Shown here piece after piece: positions 23,147 through 34,200 of a stretch of 64,000 bases of DNA. Numbering within the stretch: position 1 is the stretch's first letter; each line of letters starts with the position of its first letter. The stretch spans positions 118,634,689 through 118,698,688 of the forward strand of contig NC_080570.1 in NCBI RefSeq assembly GCF_030247185.1, given 5' to 3'. Made by a program: the position numbers and the translations under genes. Below the pieces are notes generated by a model. That model saw nothing but the letters and a program-made list of their open reading frames with translations. It was not told the DNA's origin and made no database searches. This DNA is from Malaya genurostris. Lineage: Eukaryota; Arthropoda; Insecta; Diptera; Culicidae.

Positions 23147-23716
23147 GGGAGCGGGTCATATCGCCGAAAGTCGTTTCGCCGAATGCCATTTCGCCGAAAG
23201 TCGTTTCGTCGAATAGGTCATTACGCCGAAAGTCGTTTCGCTGAAAGGGTAATTTCGCCGAAAGGGTTATTTCGCCGAAAGGGTCATATCTCATGCATGT
23301 TATGTCTTCTGTATAACTGATGTGGCGCAGCCACATAACCGAAGCCAAGATGGTTCGGCGGCACAAAGCCGCTGAGCCGACGCCAGCTGAGTCGGCCGCC
23401 GACCCGCCGTCGGAAGCGGCGGCCTCTTGCATACAAACCTGTAATCGCCTGGTTTGCCCGGTCTACTCAAAGCTAGGTTTCTTTGCTTTAGTTAGGAACC
23501 ATAACGATGTGGCGTAGCCGCATTAGATATTTATTCATTTTCACTTAACAAACGGAAAATACCACCTACATTTGCCTTGTAGATACACCTATGCAATTGT
23601 TTTGATACTTAGTAGCTAATAGTCAACAAGTTTTCTTGGGAACTACAATGGCGAAATAACCCTTTCGGCGAAATGGCTTTCGGCGAAACGGCTTTCGGCG
23701 AAATGACCCTGATCCG
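23147..23716. mobile_element. MITE with GGGTCATTTCGCCGAAAG ends, copy 2
   Basis: TTTTGCCC at 23139-23146 is repeated at 23717-23724. The ends are GGGAGCGGGTCAT and the inverse ATGACCCTGATCC. The termini hold alternating CGCCGAAAG and CGCCGAATG units, and the interior matches copy 1 (GAAGCGGCGGCCTCTTGCAT, CAAAGCTAGGTTTCTTTGCT). It is inserted in a mariner remnant on the minus strand, whose frame continues across the insertion point. Confidence 0.87.
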
Positions 23717-23724
23717 TTTTGCCC

Positions 23725-23855
23725 AGATCCTCGTGAAGAATGAGACGAATCGTTTCCTTTCCGATATTCGAAGCCTCTTCTATCACTTTTGAAGAAGCAT
23801 TACGATCATTCGCAACCTAATCACGAACTTTTTCAATCATTTTGGATAGGGAAGA
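23725..23855 (-). pseudogene. Mariner transposase helix-turn-helix fragment
   Basis: The minus strand encodes MIEKVRD, a stop, VANDRNASSKVIEEASNIGK, then ETIRLILHEDLGK. This is the second DNA-binding helix-turn-helix of mariner transposases, where ETVRLIL is a typical phrase. The frame resumes for a few codons at 23146 on the other side of the MITE. The frame just upstream on the minus strand (24068-23874) was not recognised with confidence. Confidence 0.7.
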
Positions 23856-24110
23856 CGAATAAGTTTAGGAAGATTATGAGAAAAACCACAAAGAAAAAGT
23901 ACTAGAGTTGCTCAAAAAGTTTTGAGATGTGGCACCCCTTTTTTTTCGATATGTCAAATCGTACATCAACATCGTGTATCTTTCCTTCAACTCACGAATA
24001 CCACGTTGAAAGAACTGTTCTTTCTTTTCAAACGAACCAGTCGTCAAGTCATTTTTAGTCATCTTCATAACTAAGTGAAATGCTACTCAGCAAGAACGTA
24101 AGTCTTTGAT

Positions 24111-24839
24111 GAAAACAAACGGTTTTGAAGTTGATGCAAAATGGTTGGCCGGGGATTCTCAGAAAAAAATCCACGATCCGGAGCAGAAAACCGAGACAGC
24201 AAAATTCCACTGATCGGTTTTCACTTTTCCTATTGTCCATCATTCCGCTCACGAGGAACCCTTTTCCCCACCTTCTAAATCTTTCCCATGATGCATAGAC
24301 AATCAGACATGGTTTGGCACCGTACTGTTTAATTTTTTAAACAAACGTTCACAAGTCACCATGACTTGCTATTGACAGAATAGAAATAGTTTCGTTGAAA
24401 ATTGATATCACAGCAAAAAAATGACGATTTTGTTTTAGTCTTGTTAATACAAAAACCGCTATGTCAACTATAAAATGGAAACTACAAAAATAGGTTGTTT
24501 CTTTGTGTGTGTGGAATATTCAGGGTAGTTTAATTGGCTCTTATCTATAAACCTGATACGTAGGTTGTTACTTATGTATTTAGCCTCGACAATACTGAGT
24601 GTTGCCCGGTGGATTTGACGTTTCCATCATAAAGTTTGACATTTTTAACCATTACCATCTTCAGAACATTCTGTCATTTGAGCGCTATTTTACACAGTTT
24701 ACATTTTCATGTATTGATTTATTACGACTTTCGTCGTGGAGTGCTTCAATCAACTTAGTACAACTTTTAGCAGTGTAGTACCACCTATGCGACTGTAAAA
24801 AAACTGGTCCAACGACAAAACAGACTCATGAGCATATAC
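24111..24839. other. No gene recognised
   Basis: Short open frames only. Confidence 0.3.
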
Positions 24840-25768
24840 TAAAGGGTGATTTTTTAAGAGCTTGAGAACTTTTTTAAACAATAAAACGCATAAAATTTGC
24901 AAAATCTCATCGGTTCTTTATTTTAAACGTTAGATTGGTACATGACATTTACTTTTTGAAGATAATTTCATTTAAATGTTGACCGCGGCTGCGTCTTAGG
25001 TGGTCCATTCGGAAAATCCGCTTTTTTATCGACAAATTTTGTTCAGCGATGAGGCTCATTTCTGGTTGAATGGCTACGTAAATAAGCAAAATTGCCGCAT
25101 TTGGAGTGAAGAGCAACCAGAAGCCGTTCAAGAACTGCCCATGCATCCCGAAAAATGCACTGTTTGGTGTGGTTTGTACGCTGGTGGAATCATTGGACCG
25201 TATTTTTTCAAAGATGCTGTTGGACGCAACGTTACAGTGAATGGCGATCGCTATCGTTCGATGCTAACAAACTTTTTGTTGCCAAAAATGGAAGAACTGA
25301 ACTTGGTTGACATGTGGTTTCAACAAGATGGCGCTACATGCCACACAGCTCGCGATTCTATGGCCATTTTGAGGGAAAACTTCGGAGAACAATTCATCTC
25401 AAGAAATGGACCGGTAAGTTGGCCACCAAGATCATGCGATTTGACGCCTTTAGACTATTTTTTGTGGGGCTACGTCAAGTCTAAAGTCTACAGAAATAAG
25501 CCAGTAACTATTCCAGCTTTGGAAGACAACATTTCCGAAGAAATTCGGGCTATTCCGGCCGAAATGCTCGAAAAAGTTGCCCAAAATTGGACTTTCCGAA
25601 TGGACCACCTAAGACGCAGCCGCGGTCAACATTTAAATGAAATTATCTTCAAAAAGTAAATGTCATGTACCAATCTAACGTTTAAAATAAAGAACCGATG
25701 AGATTTTGCAAATTTTATGCGTTTTATTGTTTAAAAAAGTTCTCAAGCTCTTAAAAAATCACCCTTTA
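24840..25768 (+). mobile_element. Fold-back mariner derivative with 176-bp perfect arms
   Basis: The left arm 24840-25015 and right arm 25593-25768 read as exact inverse copies by eye. The ends are AAAGGGTGATTTTTTAAG and its complement, with TA at each edge as expected for Tc1/mariner targets. The left arm is an inverted copy of the element's own 3' end, including the last transposase codons (FRMDHLRRSRGQHLNEIIFK). The true 5' end and N-terminal DNA-binding domain are therefore missing. The near-identical arms imply a recent origin or conversion. A related, shorter relic lies at 29805-30100. Confidence 0.9.
25000..25659 (+). CDS. Truncated Tc1/mariner-type transposase (DD41D-like)
   Basis: Open for 219 codons. 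Visible catalytic blocks are FSDEAHFWLNGYVN (first Asp, about residue 17), DMWFQQDGATCHTA (second Asp, about residue 109) and CDLTPLDYFLWGYVKS (third Asp, about residue 151). Counting from QQD to the Asp of PLDYF gives 41 intervening residues, which matches DD41D families described within the ITm group rather than classical DD34D mariners. The N-terminal helix-turn-helix is absent, so the protein should not bind its ends. The catalytic domain itself has no stop or shift. The C terminus, RRSRGQHLNEIIFKK, is duplicated inverted at the left end of the element. The start codon is arbitrary. Confidence 0.82.
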   Translation: MVHSENPLFYRQILFSDEAHFWLNGYVNKQNCRIWSEEQPEAVQELPMHPEKCTVWCGLYAGGIIGPYFFKDAVGRNVTVNGDRYRSMLTNFLLPKMEELNLVDMWFQQDGATCHTARDSMAILRENFGEQFISRNGPVSWPPRSCDLTPLDYFLWGYVKSKVYRNKPVTIPALEDNISEEIRAIPAEMLEKVAQNWTFRMDHLRRSRGQHLNEIIFKK

Positions 25769-26187
25769 TTTGTGTAGTCCACCTACTGACAAGAGACAAG
25801 ACAAGAGCGGACACTGTGTGCTTGAAAATTATATTATATTATTGAATAAAAAAAGAGCGGACACTCAAGTTAGCACATGAGCCAGCACATGAGTCAGCTC
25901 ACGAGCCAGCCCCCCATTCCAGCTCATGATCCAGCACACCAGTTGAATCGCGGTCTGGTTCTACGAAGCACACGACACTCGATCTAGTAGCAACACGGAA
26001 CACGCGTGTGCTTCAGACTTCGTGTGCGTGTTTTTCAAAAAGCACAGCACACGGGCTGTGGGAGAACTCGTGTGCTGGGCCATCAAAGAATATGGTGGCT
26101 TGTATTTTCGGTATAAGCGGACATATCGCTACTGCTGTTTTAGAGAAACGCAAGACCGTCAATTCTGATTAGAATACCGCCATTTTT
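25769..26187. other. No gene; AGCACAC/AGCCAGC-rich stretch
   Basis: Short imperfect repeats of GAGCGGACACT, CATGAGCCAGCA and CAGCACACG. No coding region recognised. Confidence 0.35.
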
Positions 26188-26502
26188 TTGCCAGAAGCTT
26201 TTCGTGAATTAAGAAAAACAAACGCAAAATCATTCTTCATCATGGTAATGCAATCGGTTCAAACAACCGAATATTTGAGCACCCATAACGTCAAATTGAT
26301 AGTCCACCCGCCGTATAGTCCTGACTTGGCACCTAACGACTACTATTTGTACCCTTCCATGAAGAATAAACTTCGTGGAGAACGATTCAATACTCCTGAA
26401 GAAGCTGTTGAAGCGATCAAAAACCGTGTTTTGGAATTACCTCAAGAAGAGTGGAAAAAAGTTATAAAAATTGTTTCAGGCAAAAGAGTATTGATCATCT
26501 AG
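26188..26502 (+). pseudogene. Mariner transposase C-terminal fragment
   Basis: Contains VKLIVHPPYSPDLAPNDYYL, followed by YPSMKNKLRGERFNTPEEAV and VLELPQEEWKKV. This is the third catalytic block and C terminus of a DD34D mariner. The earlier catalytic blocks are not recognisable upstream. It is followed within about 25 bp by the fold-back element at 26528. Confidence 0.82.
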
Positions 26503-26527
26503 GGGAATGTTTTGAAAAAAAAAACAA

Positions 26528-27706
26528 TCACCCTCATTCTTGTTTACGTCCGTATCGACCATACGACGAACGGATACTTTCGAACGAATACGAATAAGCC
26601 ATTCTCGTTTTCACTCGAATGAATTCGAACGAGACTCGTTTGCCACAAAATATTCAAATATCAGTAAACTTCTTCCAATAAATGCTAAGCATTGATGAAA
26701 TCAGTTCAATTCTTGTGAAACACTATAATGTATGCCAGTTTAGCTTCAAATGATACGTGTATTCGTATATCATTCGTACGAACGAAAAGTCCCATTCTCG
26801 TTTACGGACGAATAGACGAAATGCCGTGGTTTCGATTCGTCAGTTTAATGTTGCGAATCAACCGTTCGAACACATTGAAAAAAGTTTAACCGATTTCCAA
26901 CAAATTTATGTAATCAAATCATACATTTGTGTTTTGCATAGAACATTTAGAAAGCATAGCAGTATAGTAAAATGCTCTTTTTCTCTGGCGAGCCTTCGAA
27001 TATATGCTCGGTTCCAAGTTTTAACGCATCAAATTTTACATCTATTAGGTACTTTATGGAAAATACGCCATGGGTAAACATGCTTTATTTTATATTAAAT
27101 GCATGATTTTACCAATGTAATAAATATGGAGACTATCGAAAACATGACAAAATTGCAAGAAAAATGCAACATATTTTTCGCCGATACTACTGATCGGACT
27201 GCTATTTTAAAAGCTTTTTTACTTTGCATGAAGTTTAATTCGAAAATTTCATTTACCGACATGAATGAAATTGGTCCTGAGTACGATATTTATTTCTTAT
27301 GTAGCATTCGTCACTTTCTTGATGCTTGGAATCTTCCTAAAAAAGCTACCTGCGCTGCCGGTCCTTCTTTTGCACAGGAGTCGCGTATGTACACGTTCGA
27401 GTGAAAACAAGAATGGCTTGTTCGCATTTGTTCGAAAGCATGTGTTCGTCGTATGGTCGATACGGACGTAAGCAAGCATGATGATACAAAATCAGTGAAA
27501 AAAAAAACAAGTCAAATAACAAATGATATCAAAGATTTTCAATTACAACTCAAATCTGTTACAGAACTGATAGTTTCAAGTTGGATGGGCGTTGTTTTTA
27601 TGCATGTACGATGTTTGAAAAAGTGATTGATTCGAACGTAAACGGGAATACGAATTTGATATATTTTCGAACGTATCGCATACGGCCGTAAACAAGAATG
27701 AGGGTG
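26528..27706. mobile_element. Fold-back element with CACCCTCATTCTTGTTTACG ends
   Basis: The left end TCACCCTCATTCTTGTTTAC and the right end GTAAACAAGAATGAGGGTGA are inverse copies. A second, inner inverted pair (near 26560-26635 and 27385-27475) shares CGTCGTATGGTCGATACGGACG-type phrases and the Arg/Thr-rich CGTTCGAGTGAAAAC motif. The nested pairs suggest composite or repeated fold-back. The interior carries a 101-codon open frame at 27099-27404. Confidence 0.72.
27099..27404 (+). CDS. Unknown 101-codon ORF inside a fold-back element
   Basis: The predicted peptide starts MHDFTNVINMETIENMTKLQ and includes CNIFFADTTDRTAILKAF and HFLDAWNLPKKATCAAG. It shows no recognised domain, signal peptide or transmembrane segment. 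It lies between the inverted arms and its 3' end enters the right inner arm. It may be captured sequence or chance. Listed only because it is the longest balanced-composition frame in the element. Confidence 0.2.
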   Translation: MHDFTNVINMETIENMTKLQEKCNIFFADTTDRTAILKAFLLCMKFNSKISFTDMNEIGPEYDIYFLCSIRHFLDAWNLPKKATCAAGPSFAQESRMYTFE

Positions 27707-28559
27707 AATAAAACCATTTCCCATCAAATATAACACTGTTTTCATTTATGAGCTTAATACATAAATAACTACCCTCGTATCTCGATTCGACTCAGAAAAT
27801 AATCAGCAATTCTAAACAAAATTGCGTTTAGCATTAAATAACAATAGCAGCGGTACTTATTCTGAAGCATAAAAGCCAGCAGTTCGCATTTGAAAAATTG
27901 GAAGCCAAATCCAATCCATTTTGAAGGAAAATTATATCACTCCCCTATAACTAAGAAAGGTTTGCAATGCAAGAAAAAACACTGTATTCCCGTTGTTCCA
28001 GATTCCGACTATATGGTGGATACAACAAAACATCTCAACCAAGCTCCCGAAGTTTCTGACAAGTAACTACTGATCTGTGTGGCTTGCCGTGGCCATAATG
28101 GAATATGACACCATTTTTGTTGACTATTTTCAGACGTTTCTGGTTAATCGCTGGCATTAAACGGCCCAATTGTAGACAGCAGAGATCCTAATCCGTAATG
28201 ATTGACCGTATGTAAGCGACACATAATGAACGATCCGATTCATTATGAGTTCCAAGAAATAATATCAATTTTTGGTAATACTACAAGCTTTTAGATCGAA
28301 GATGGCGTTCAATGTAAAAACTGCTCCGAAGCGTAATGATAAATAGTATATTTGACGAAGTTTTCCAGCGTGACTTTGAAACTTATATGCTGGAAAACTT
28401 TAGACAGGACGGAACGGTGCAGAGGAGCATTTCGAAGCATTTTGACGAAGAAAAATGCCAAGTTTCCCAAAAAAAACCTGTTTTAATCCTCCACCTAGTG
28501 ATGTAATGCTGCCTTTTTCATATTATTCGTTTTCTCCTGAAGTGAGCTCCATTTTATCA
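27707..28559. other. No gene recognised
   Basis: Contains the phrase GACGTTTCTGGTTAATC near 28132, similar to TCGTTTCTGGTTAATC near 63119, so part is dispersed repeat. No coding region supported. Confidence 0.3.
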
Positions 28560-29035
28560 CATTTGATTACTATTGTCGGTAATTTCGGAACCGAACGCTG
28601 GATATCGGCATAGTGACATTCGGTTCTCTATGACAAATTAAATTTTGGAAAAGCTGTACCGGTAGTCGAATTTAGATAAAATTCAGCAAATAATTTATGG
28701 TTTGTTTGGTTACAGACTCTCATGGTATACAAACTAGAGAAAATCACTAGCCAACATAACCGGAAAGGAACCGGAAGTTGGATCCAAATGAAATTCAAGT
28801 ACTTTGTATGGAGCCATAAGACCTTTCATTTGAATCTAAGTTTGTGAAAATCGGTTCAGCCATCTCTGAGAAAAGTGAGTGATAATATTTGTCACACTCA
28901 CAAAAGCACACACACACAGACATTTGCTCATTTGGTCGAGCTGAGTCGAATGGTATTGACACTCGGCCCTCCGGGTCTCAGTTCAAAAGTCTGGTTTAAC
29001 AGTGATTGTATAGCCTTTCTATATGAGAAAGGCAA
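28560..29035 (+). repeat. Dispersed repeat with CACACACAC tract, AGAAAGGCAAAAA end
   Basis: Contains CATTTGAATCTAAGTTTGTG, AAATCGGTTCAGCCATCTCT, a CA tract near 28908, ACTCGGCCCTCCGGGTCTC and CTTTCTATATGAGAAAGGC. The first two phrases are shared with 41290-42790, 56180-56640 and (inverted) 63400-63560. This is a high-copy noncoding family in this window. Confidence 0.7.
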
Positions 29036-29804
29036 AAATATTTGATTTGGCTGGCAATATGCAGCTGTGGTCGTGCAAGCCAAAGCTTCATCACTACCGG
29101 AACGGTAAACAAGTGAATATATAAGAATGCCTAAAGAAGCGATTGATACCATTTCTACGCCGCCGAAGACGCTTCCTCACTATTCTGGCCTGATTTGGCA
29201 TCTTGTCACTATGCCAAAGACGTTTTGGAATGATACAAAGCAAATAGAGTCCAGGTGAGTAGCGATTTATTTGAGCGTATTGGGCTCTCGTGAAGAGAGA
29301 ACTCTTTCAATATAAACATCAAATTACAATTATAGAAAAATTTCGAAAATCTTGGACAGCAGCAGCTAAATCGTTTACACAGAAGTCTGCACAGACCCTA
29401 ATGGCTGGAGTAAGCTCAAAAGTTTGTAGATTTCAAGTGCAGCCTAATTAAATGGCTGTAATTAGTTTCAAGATGACTAATAATGAACAATTAAATGAAT
29501 AAAAACTTGATATAGCAGCAAAATTGTTTTATTCTGTCCAGCTTCTGTGGCAAACAAGCTTTATCCACCGTTAGAATGACTTCATCGCGATTTTGTTCCA
29601 GCCATTTTCGCACATGCCAATCCAGATTTATGCAAATGGTTTAATAAGGTCAATCAATCAATTAATCTTCAGCTACAACGGCTACCAACATGCGGGTGAG
29701 CATGTTGAAAATCTCTGTGATTTTATCTACATTTTCTGCTAACGCGACATCAAAATTCCTAAACGGAATTGACGAGATCTAAATTGCTCGTGGTTGGTTG
29801 CTAC

Positions 29805-30110
29805 AAAGGGTGATTATTTTGCTGGTATTTTTTTGGCAACACTGCTTTTAACAAGTCACGCATAAATCGTGTCTTGTGTCATTGTCAAACTTGTTCAGTT
29901 TGGTCTATAATTTAATCATGAATCGTCATTTGGTCTATAATTTAATCATGAATGGACGCTGGCAAAGTTGGAGGACGATCCACTTTTTTTATCGAAAAAC
30001 TGTGTTCAGCGACGAAGCTCATTTCTGGTTGAATGGATACGGTGGCATTATTCGATTGGACCTTGCGCATGGGCCATCTAAAGCAAATCTTATACCTCTT
30101 AAAAAAGAGT
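29805..30110 (+). mobile_element. Relic of a DD41D-like mariner 5' region
   Basis: It starts AAAGGGTGATTATTTTGCTG, like the end of the 24840-25768 element, and then encodes TVFSDEAHFWLNGYGG, the first catalytic block of that transposase type. A 34-bp phrase ending TTTAATCATGAAT is tandemly duplicated near 29912-29950. The protein ends soon after. The intact retrotransposon begins just downstream, so insertion of one into the other is possible. Confidence 0.65.
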
Positions 30111-30426
30111 ATTTGGGAACACTGTTCAATTTGAGTTTGTTGTGATTTTCGGTCCGTATTTTATGCGTTTTTAAGTTGTTTCTACGTAATCGTTTCGCTT
30201 AAGTTTTTGATGAGTGATTGACCGTTTGCTGTCTGAACCGGTTTAAAGTGTTGTTTTTGGCCGTCAGCTGTAAATCGGATAGTGATTTGCATTCTTTCGT
30301 TCTGTGCCTAGTGCTATACGCTGTGCTGCGATTTGAACAATAAGCAACCGACTCGATCAAGCTCCCCGCATACCCCTGTTCTGTGTGAAGCCTAGTTAAA
30401 GGCGCTTTCCTGCCGTTGAGATAAGC

Positions 30427-31227
30427 ATGGAGAAGAATTGTGCCAAGTGCTGCCAGGTTATCACCGGCATCGACTCAGTTGTCTGTCGTGGATACTGCGG
30501 TCGTATGTTTCATATGGCATGTTCTGGTGTCTCCCGTGCTCTTTTGGGCTATTTCACTACGCATCGTAAAAATCTCTTTTGGATGTGTGATGACTGTGCG
30601 AATTTATTCGAGAATTCACATCTTCGATCTATTACAAAAGCGGCAGATGAAAAGTCTCCATCGATGTCACTCACGGAAGCAATAAACGGCCTACAAAGCG
30701 AGATCAAATCGTTGTCCAAGCCAATACCACAAGCACCTAAACCGTTCAATCGGCCCTGGCCATCCTCTGAATATCGTCGTCCAGCCAAGAGGCCTCGCGG
30801 ACCTGATCTCGAAGGTTTTGCGTGTCAAACCGGGTCGAAACAAATAGGGGAAAGTGTCGTTTGTGTTCCAGTGTGTGAACAACCAATTGATAAATTTTGG
30901 TTGTATTTGTCACGCATTCGCCCGGATGTCACCAACAATGACATTTCCGCTATGGTACGTGCCAATTTGGGAATGACTCAGGATCCAGTGGTAGTCAAGT
31001 TGGTTGCCAAAGGTTCTGACATTAGCAACATGACGTTTGTCTCGTTCAAAGTTGGCCTCGATCCTGCTTTGGAATCCGTTGCTTTGGATCCAGCAACTTG
31101 GCCACAAGGTATATATTTTCGAGAATTCGAGGAAAAGTCTACTCAAAAATTTCGGAACCTTACTCCTGCGAATTCGTCTCCAACGCCTACATTAACGGAA
31201 GTAACGGACGTAGCTGTCCAACAATAA
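30427..31227 (+). CDS. Non-LTR retrotransposon ORF1, PHD-finger protein
   Basis: 266 codons, starting at an ATG in the first long frame of the element. Residues 5-57 show the C4HC3 spacing of a PHD finger: C5-x2-C8, C20-x3-C24, H29-x2-C32 and C54-x2-C57. CR1-type elements are known to carry such fingers in ORF1, where the product packages RNA and aids integration. The middle, around residues 98-130, is Pro/Arg-rich (KPFNRPWPSSEYRRPAKRPR) and basic. The C-terminal half, with PIDKFWLYLSRIRPDVTNND and DISNMTFVSFKVGLDP, resembles the esterase-less C-terminal domain of such proteins, whose role is not established. ORF2 begins in the -1 frame before ORF1 stops, so coupled translation is likely. Confidence 0.8.
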   Translation: MEKNCAKCCQVITGIDSVVCRGYCGRMFHMACSGVSRALLGYFTTHRKNLFWMCDDCANLFENSHLRSITKAADEKSPSMSLTEAINGLQSEIKSLSKPIPQAPKPFNRPWPSSEYRRPAKRPRGPDLEGFACQTGSKQIGESVVCVPVCEQPIDKFWLYLSRIRPDVTNNDISAMVRANLGMTQDPVVVKLVAKGSDISNMTFVSFKVGLDPALESVALDPATWPQGIYFREFEEKSTQKFRNLTPANSSPTPTLTEVTDVAVQQ

Positions 31228-34200
31228 CTGAATGCAGAACACTGGGACGCACTGTTGATGGCAATGTGGAAGCCTCCGACCCCTCCGACCCAGTCCTGCC
31301 GCCGCAGCCAGCGTTCTTCAGTCGTCCCGGTCCTGCGGGCGGATGTGGTGAAGGGGGCTTCCAAACTTTCCACCTTGGCAAGTATTCGTCAATTTCTAGT
31401 TTTGCTTGTGCTGATTCGTTTTCCGGTTCCAGTTCGATTTTTTCAATCCAGACACCGGGACGCACCGCAGTTGGTTTTATGGAAGCCTCTGACCCGCTCG
31501 CTACAGTCGAGCCATTGCAGCCAGCGCTCATCAGACGTCCCGGTCCTGTGTGCGAGATCGGTGATGAGGTCTTCCAACCCGCCACCGCCGGCAAGTATAC
31601 AAAACGTTTGGACAATACCGGCATTGACTTCTTTCCTGCTTCCAGCCCGCAATCGGTTCTATTGTATTACCAAAACGTCGGCGGTATGAATACATGCCTG
31701 ACCGATTACTTACTGGCTTGTTCGGATGAATGTTTTGATATTATCGCGTTAACGGAAACTTGGCTGAGTGATAGTACCCTCTCTACGCAAGCATTTGGCA
31801 CCAATTATGAAGTTTTCCGTGGCGATCGTAACCCATGCAACAGTTCGAAGAGTTTCGGTGGTGGCGTGCTCGTTGCTATTCACCGCCGCTTGAAAGGACG
31901 GCTAATTATTAGCGCATCTGGGAGTTGTGTCGAGCAGGTATGGGTGCAAATTAAACTGAGCGACTGTTCGTTGTTTCTCTGTGTGGTTTATATTCCACCG
32001 AATCGGACTCGCGATTTATCATTGATTGACTCGCATATTCAGTCATTAGAAGATGTCATTGCTGCCCATATGCATCCGGCAGATGAAATACTTATCGTCG
32101 GTGATTTCAACTTTCCAAGCCTGAAATGGCTCACAGCTTCCGATGGTTTTCTGTTTGCAGATCCAATGCATTCCTCGTTTCACGCTGGTATTATCAACTT
32201 GCTTGACCGGTACAGTTTTAATTTACTGCGTCAAGTAAATCACGTTAAAAATGAGCACAATAGAATCCTCGATCTATGTTTTTCAAGCAACTCGGACTGT
32301 GCACCTAAAATCAGCGCAGCACCCTCTCCTCTGGTGAAGTCCGTTAGGCATCATCCTCCTCTGCACATTGGGCTTGAATGGAATCGATCGTTGAACAATT
32401 GCAAGATATCTCACATCGTCAGATATAATTTTAAAAGAGCTGACCACAATAGTATTATTGCATTTCTTACAAGCATTGACTGGAGTGAAATTCTTGACAA
32501 TGGCGATGTTAATCTTGCAGCTCAAACATTTTCCAACGTTCTGATGTATGCTATTGACCAATATGTCCCTAAACAAATTAGTAAGCCACCCGAACAAGTA
32601 CCGTGGCAAACCGTAGAACTACGACGACTGAAAAGTTTAAAAAGGACAGCACTAAAGAAATATTCTAAGAACGGAGGTTTGTTGCTCCGGCGAAACTACG
32701 TAGAAATCAACAAAGTTTACAAAAAGACAGCTGAACGTTGCTATGCCAACTATTTACGCTGTGTACAGAGGAGATTAAAGTCTAATCCAAAATCATTCTG
32801 GAAGCACGTTAACGAGCAAAGGAAGGAGTCAGATCTTCCTTCATCTATGTTTTACAATGAACAGACAAGTTCTAGCATGCAGGAAATTTGCGAAATGTTC
32901 ATGAGAAAATTCTCTGAGATATTTTCTAGAGAAATCTTAGCACCTTCCCAAATCACCCAGGCGGCACTTAACGTTCCCGTTTTGGGACAGTCAATGAATT
33001 CAGTGAACATAAGCGCAAGTTCCGTAAAAACAGCAATCGCAAAAATGAAGTCTTCATACTCTGCTGGACCCGACGGTATCCCGGCAGTTATTTTGAAGCG
33101 ATGCTCTAGTGGTATTATAGTACCTCTATGTCTTCTGTTCCGACTGTCACTCATGACTGGAGTATTTCCTGATATCTGGAAATCTGCTTATATGTTTCCT
33201 GTGCACAAAAAAGGAGACAAGAAGAACGTCGACAATTACCGTGGTATCACCGCTCTTAGCGCCATTCCTAAATTGTTTGAGCTTATCGTTTTGGAACCTA
33301 TTTTTAATCACTGCAAGCAGTACATCGTTGAAACTCAACACGGGTTCATGCCGAAACGCTCAACGGCCACTAACTTACTAACTTTCACGACGTTTATAAC
33401 GGATGCTATGTCTAAAGGTCATCAAACGGACGTTGTCTACACGGATCTCTCTGCTGCTTTTGATAAAATTAATCACGCTATCACTATTGCCAAATTGGAC
33501 AGACTGGGCTTCGGTTCCAACATTCTTCGGTGGATTCAATCGTATCTTTGCAATCGACGGCTGGCGGTTAAGATCAATGAAAATGTTTCCAAGGAGTTTT
33601 TTGCTTTTTCTGGTATTCCACAAGGCAGTCATCTCGGACCACTGATATTTCTACTGTATTCCAACGACGTGAACTTTTCATTGAAAGGTGCACGATTATC
33701 TTTCGCGGACGACCTAAAGTTATTCCAAATTATCAAGACTCTTGAAGATGCCTGTCTCCTTCAAAGTGAGCTTGAAATTTTCTCCGAGTGGTGTGAAATT
33801 AATAAAATGTCGCTAAATATCAGCAAATGCTCGATTATCACCTTCACACGAAAAAAAACACCAATTCGTTTCAATTATTGTCTTCGAGGATCAGTGATTG
33901 ATAGAGTCAATTGTGTCAAAGATCTTGGCGTTCTTCTCGACGAACAATTGAATTACAAGCAGCATATTTCGTACATCGTGGCAAAAGCTTCTCGTTGTCT
34001 AGGATTTGTCATGAGAACCGCCAAGCAATTCACAGATATATATTGTTTGAAATCTCTCTACTGCTCGCTTGTACGGTCAACACTCGAATATTGTTCGTCA
34101 GTATGGAACCCTCACTTTCATAATGGAGCTTTAAGACTTGAATCAATACAGCGCAGATTCGTTCGTTTCGCTCTTCGTCGTTTGCCCTGGAATAACCCTC

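Noticed and set aside
31143..31624. Minus-strand frames opposite the retrotransposon ORFs
   Set aside because: They oppose strong endonuclease and ORF1 coding sequence and have no domains.
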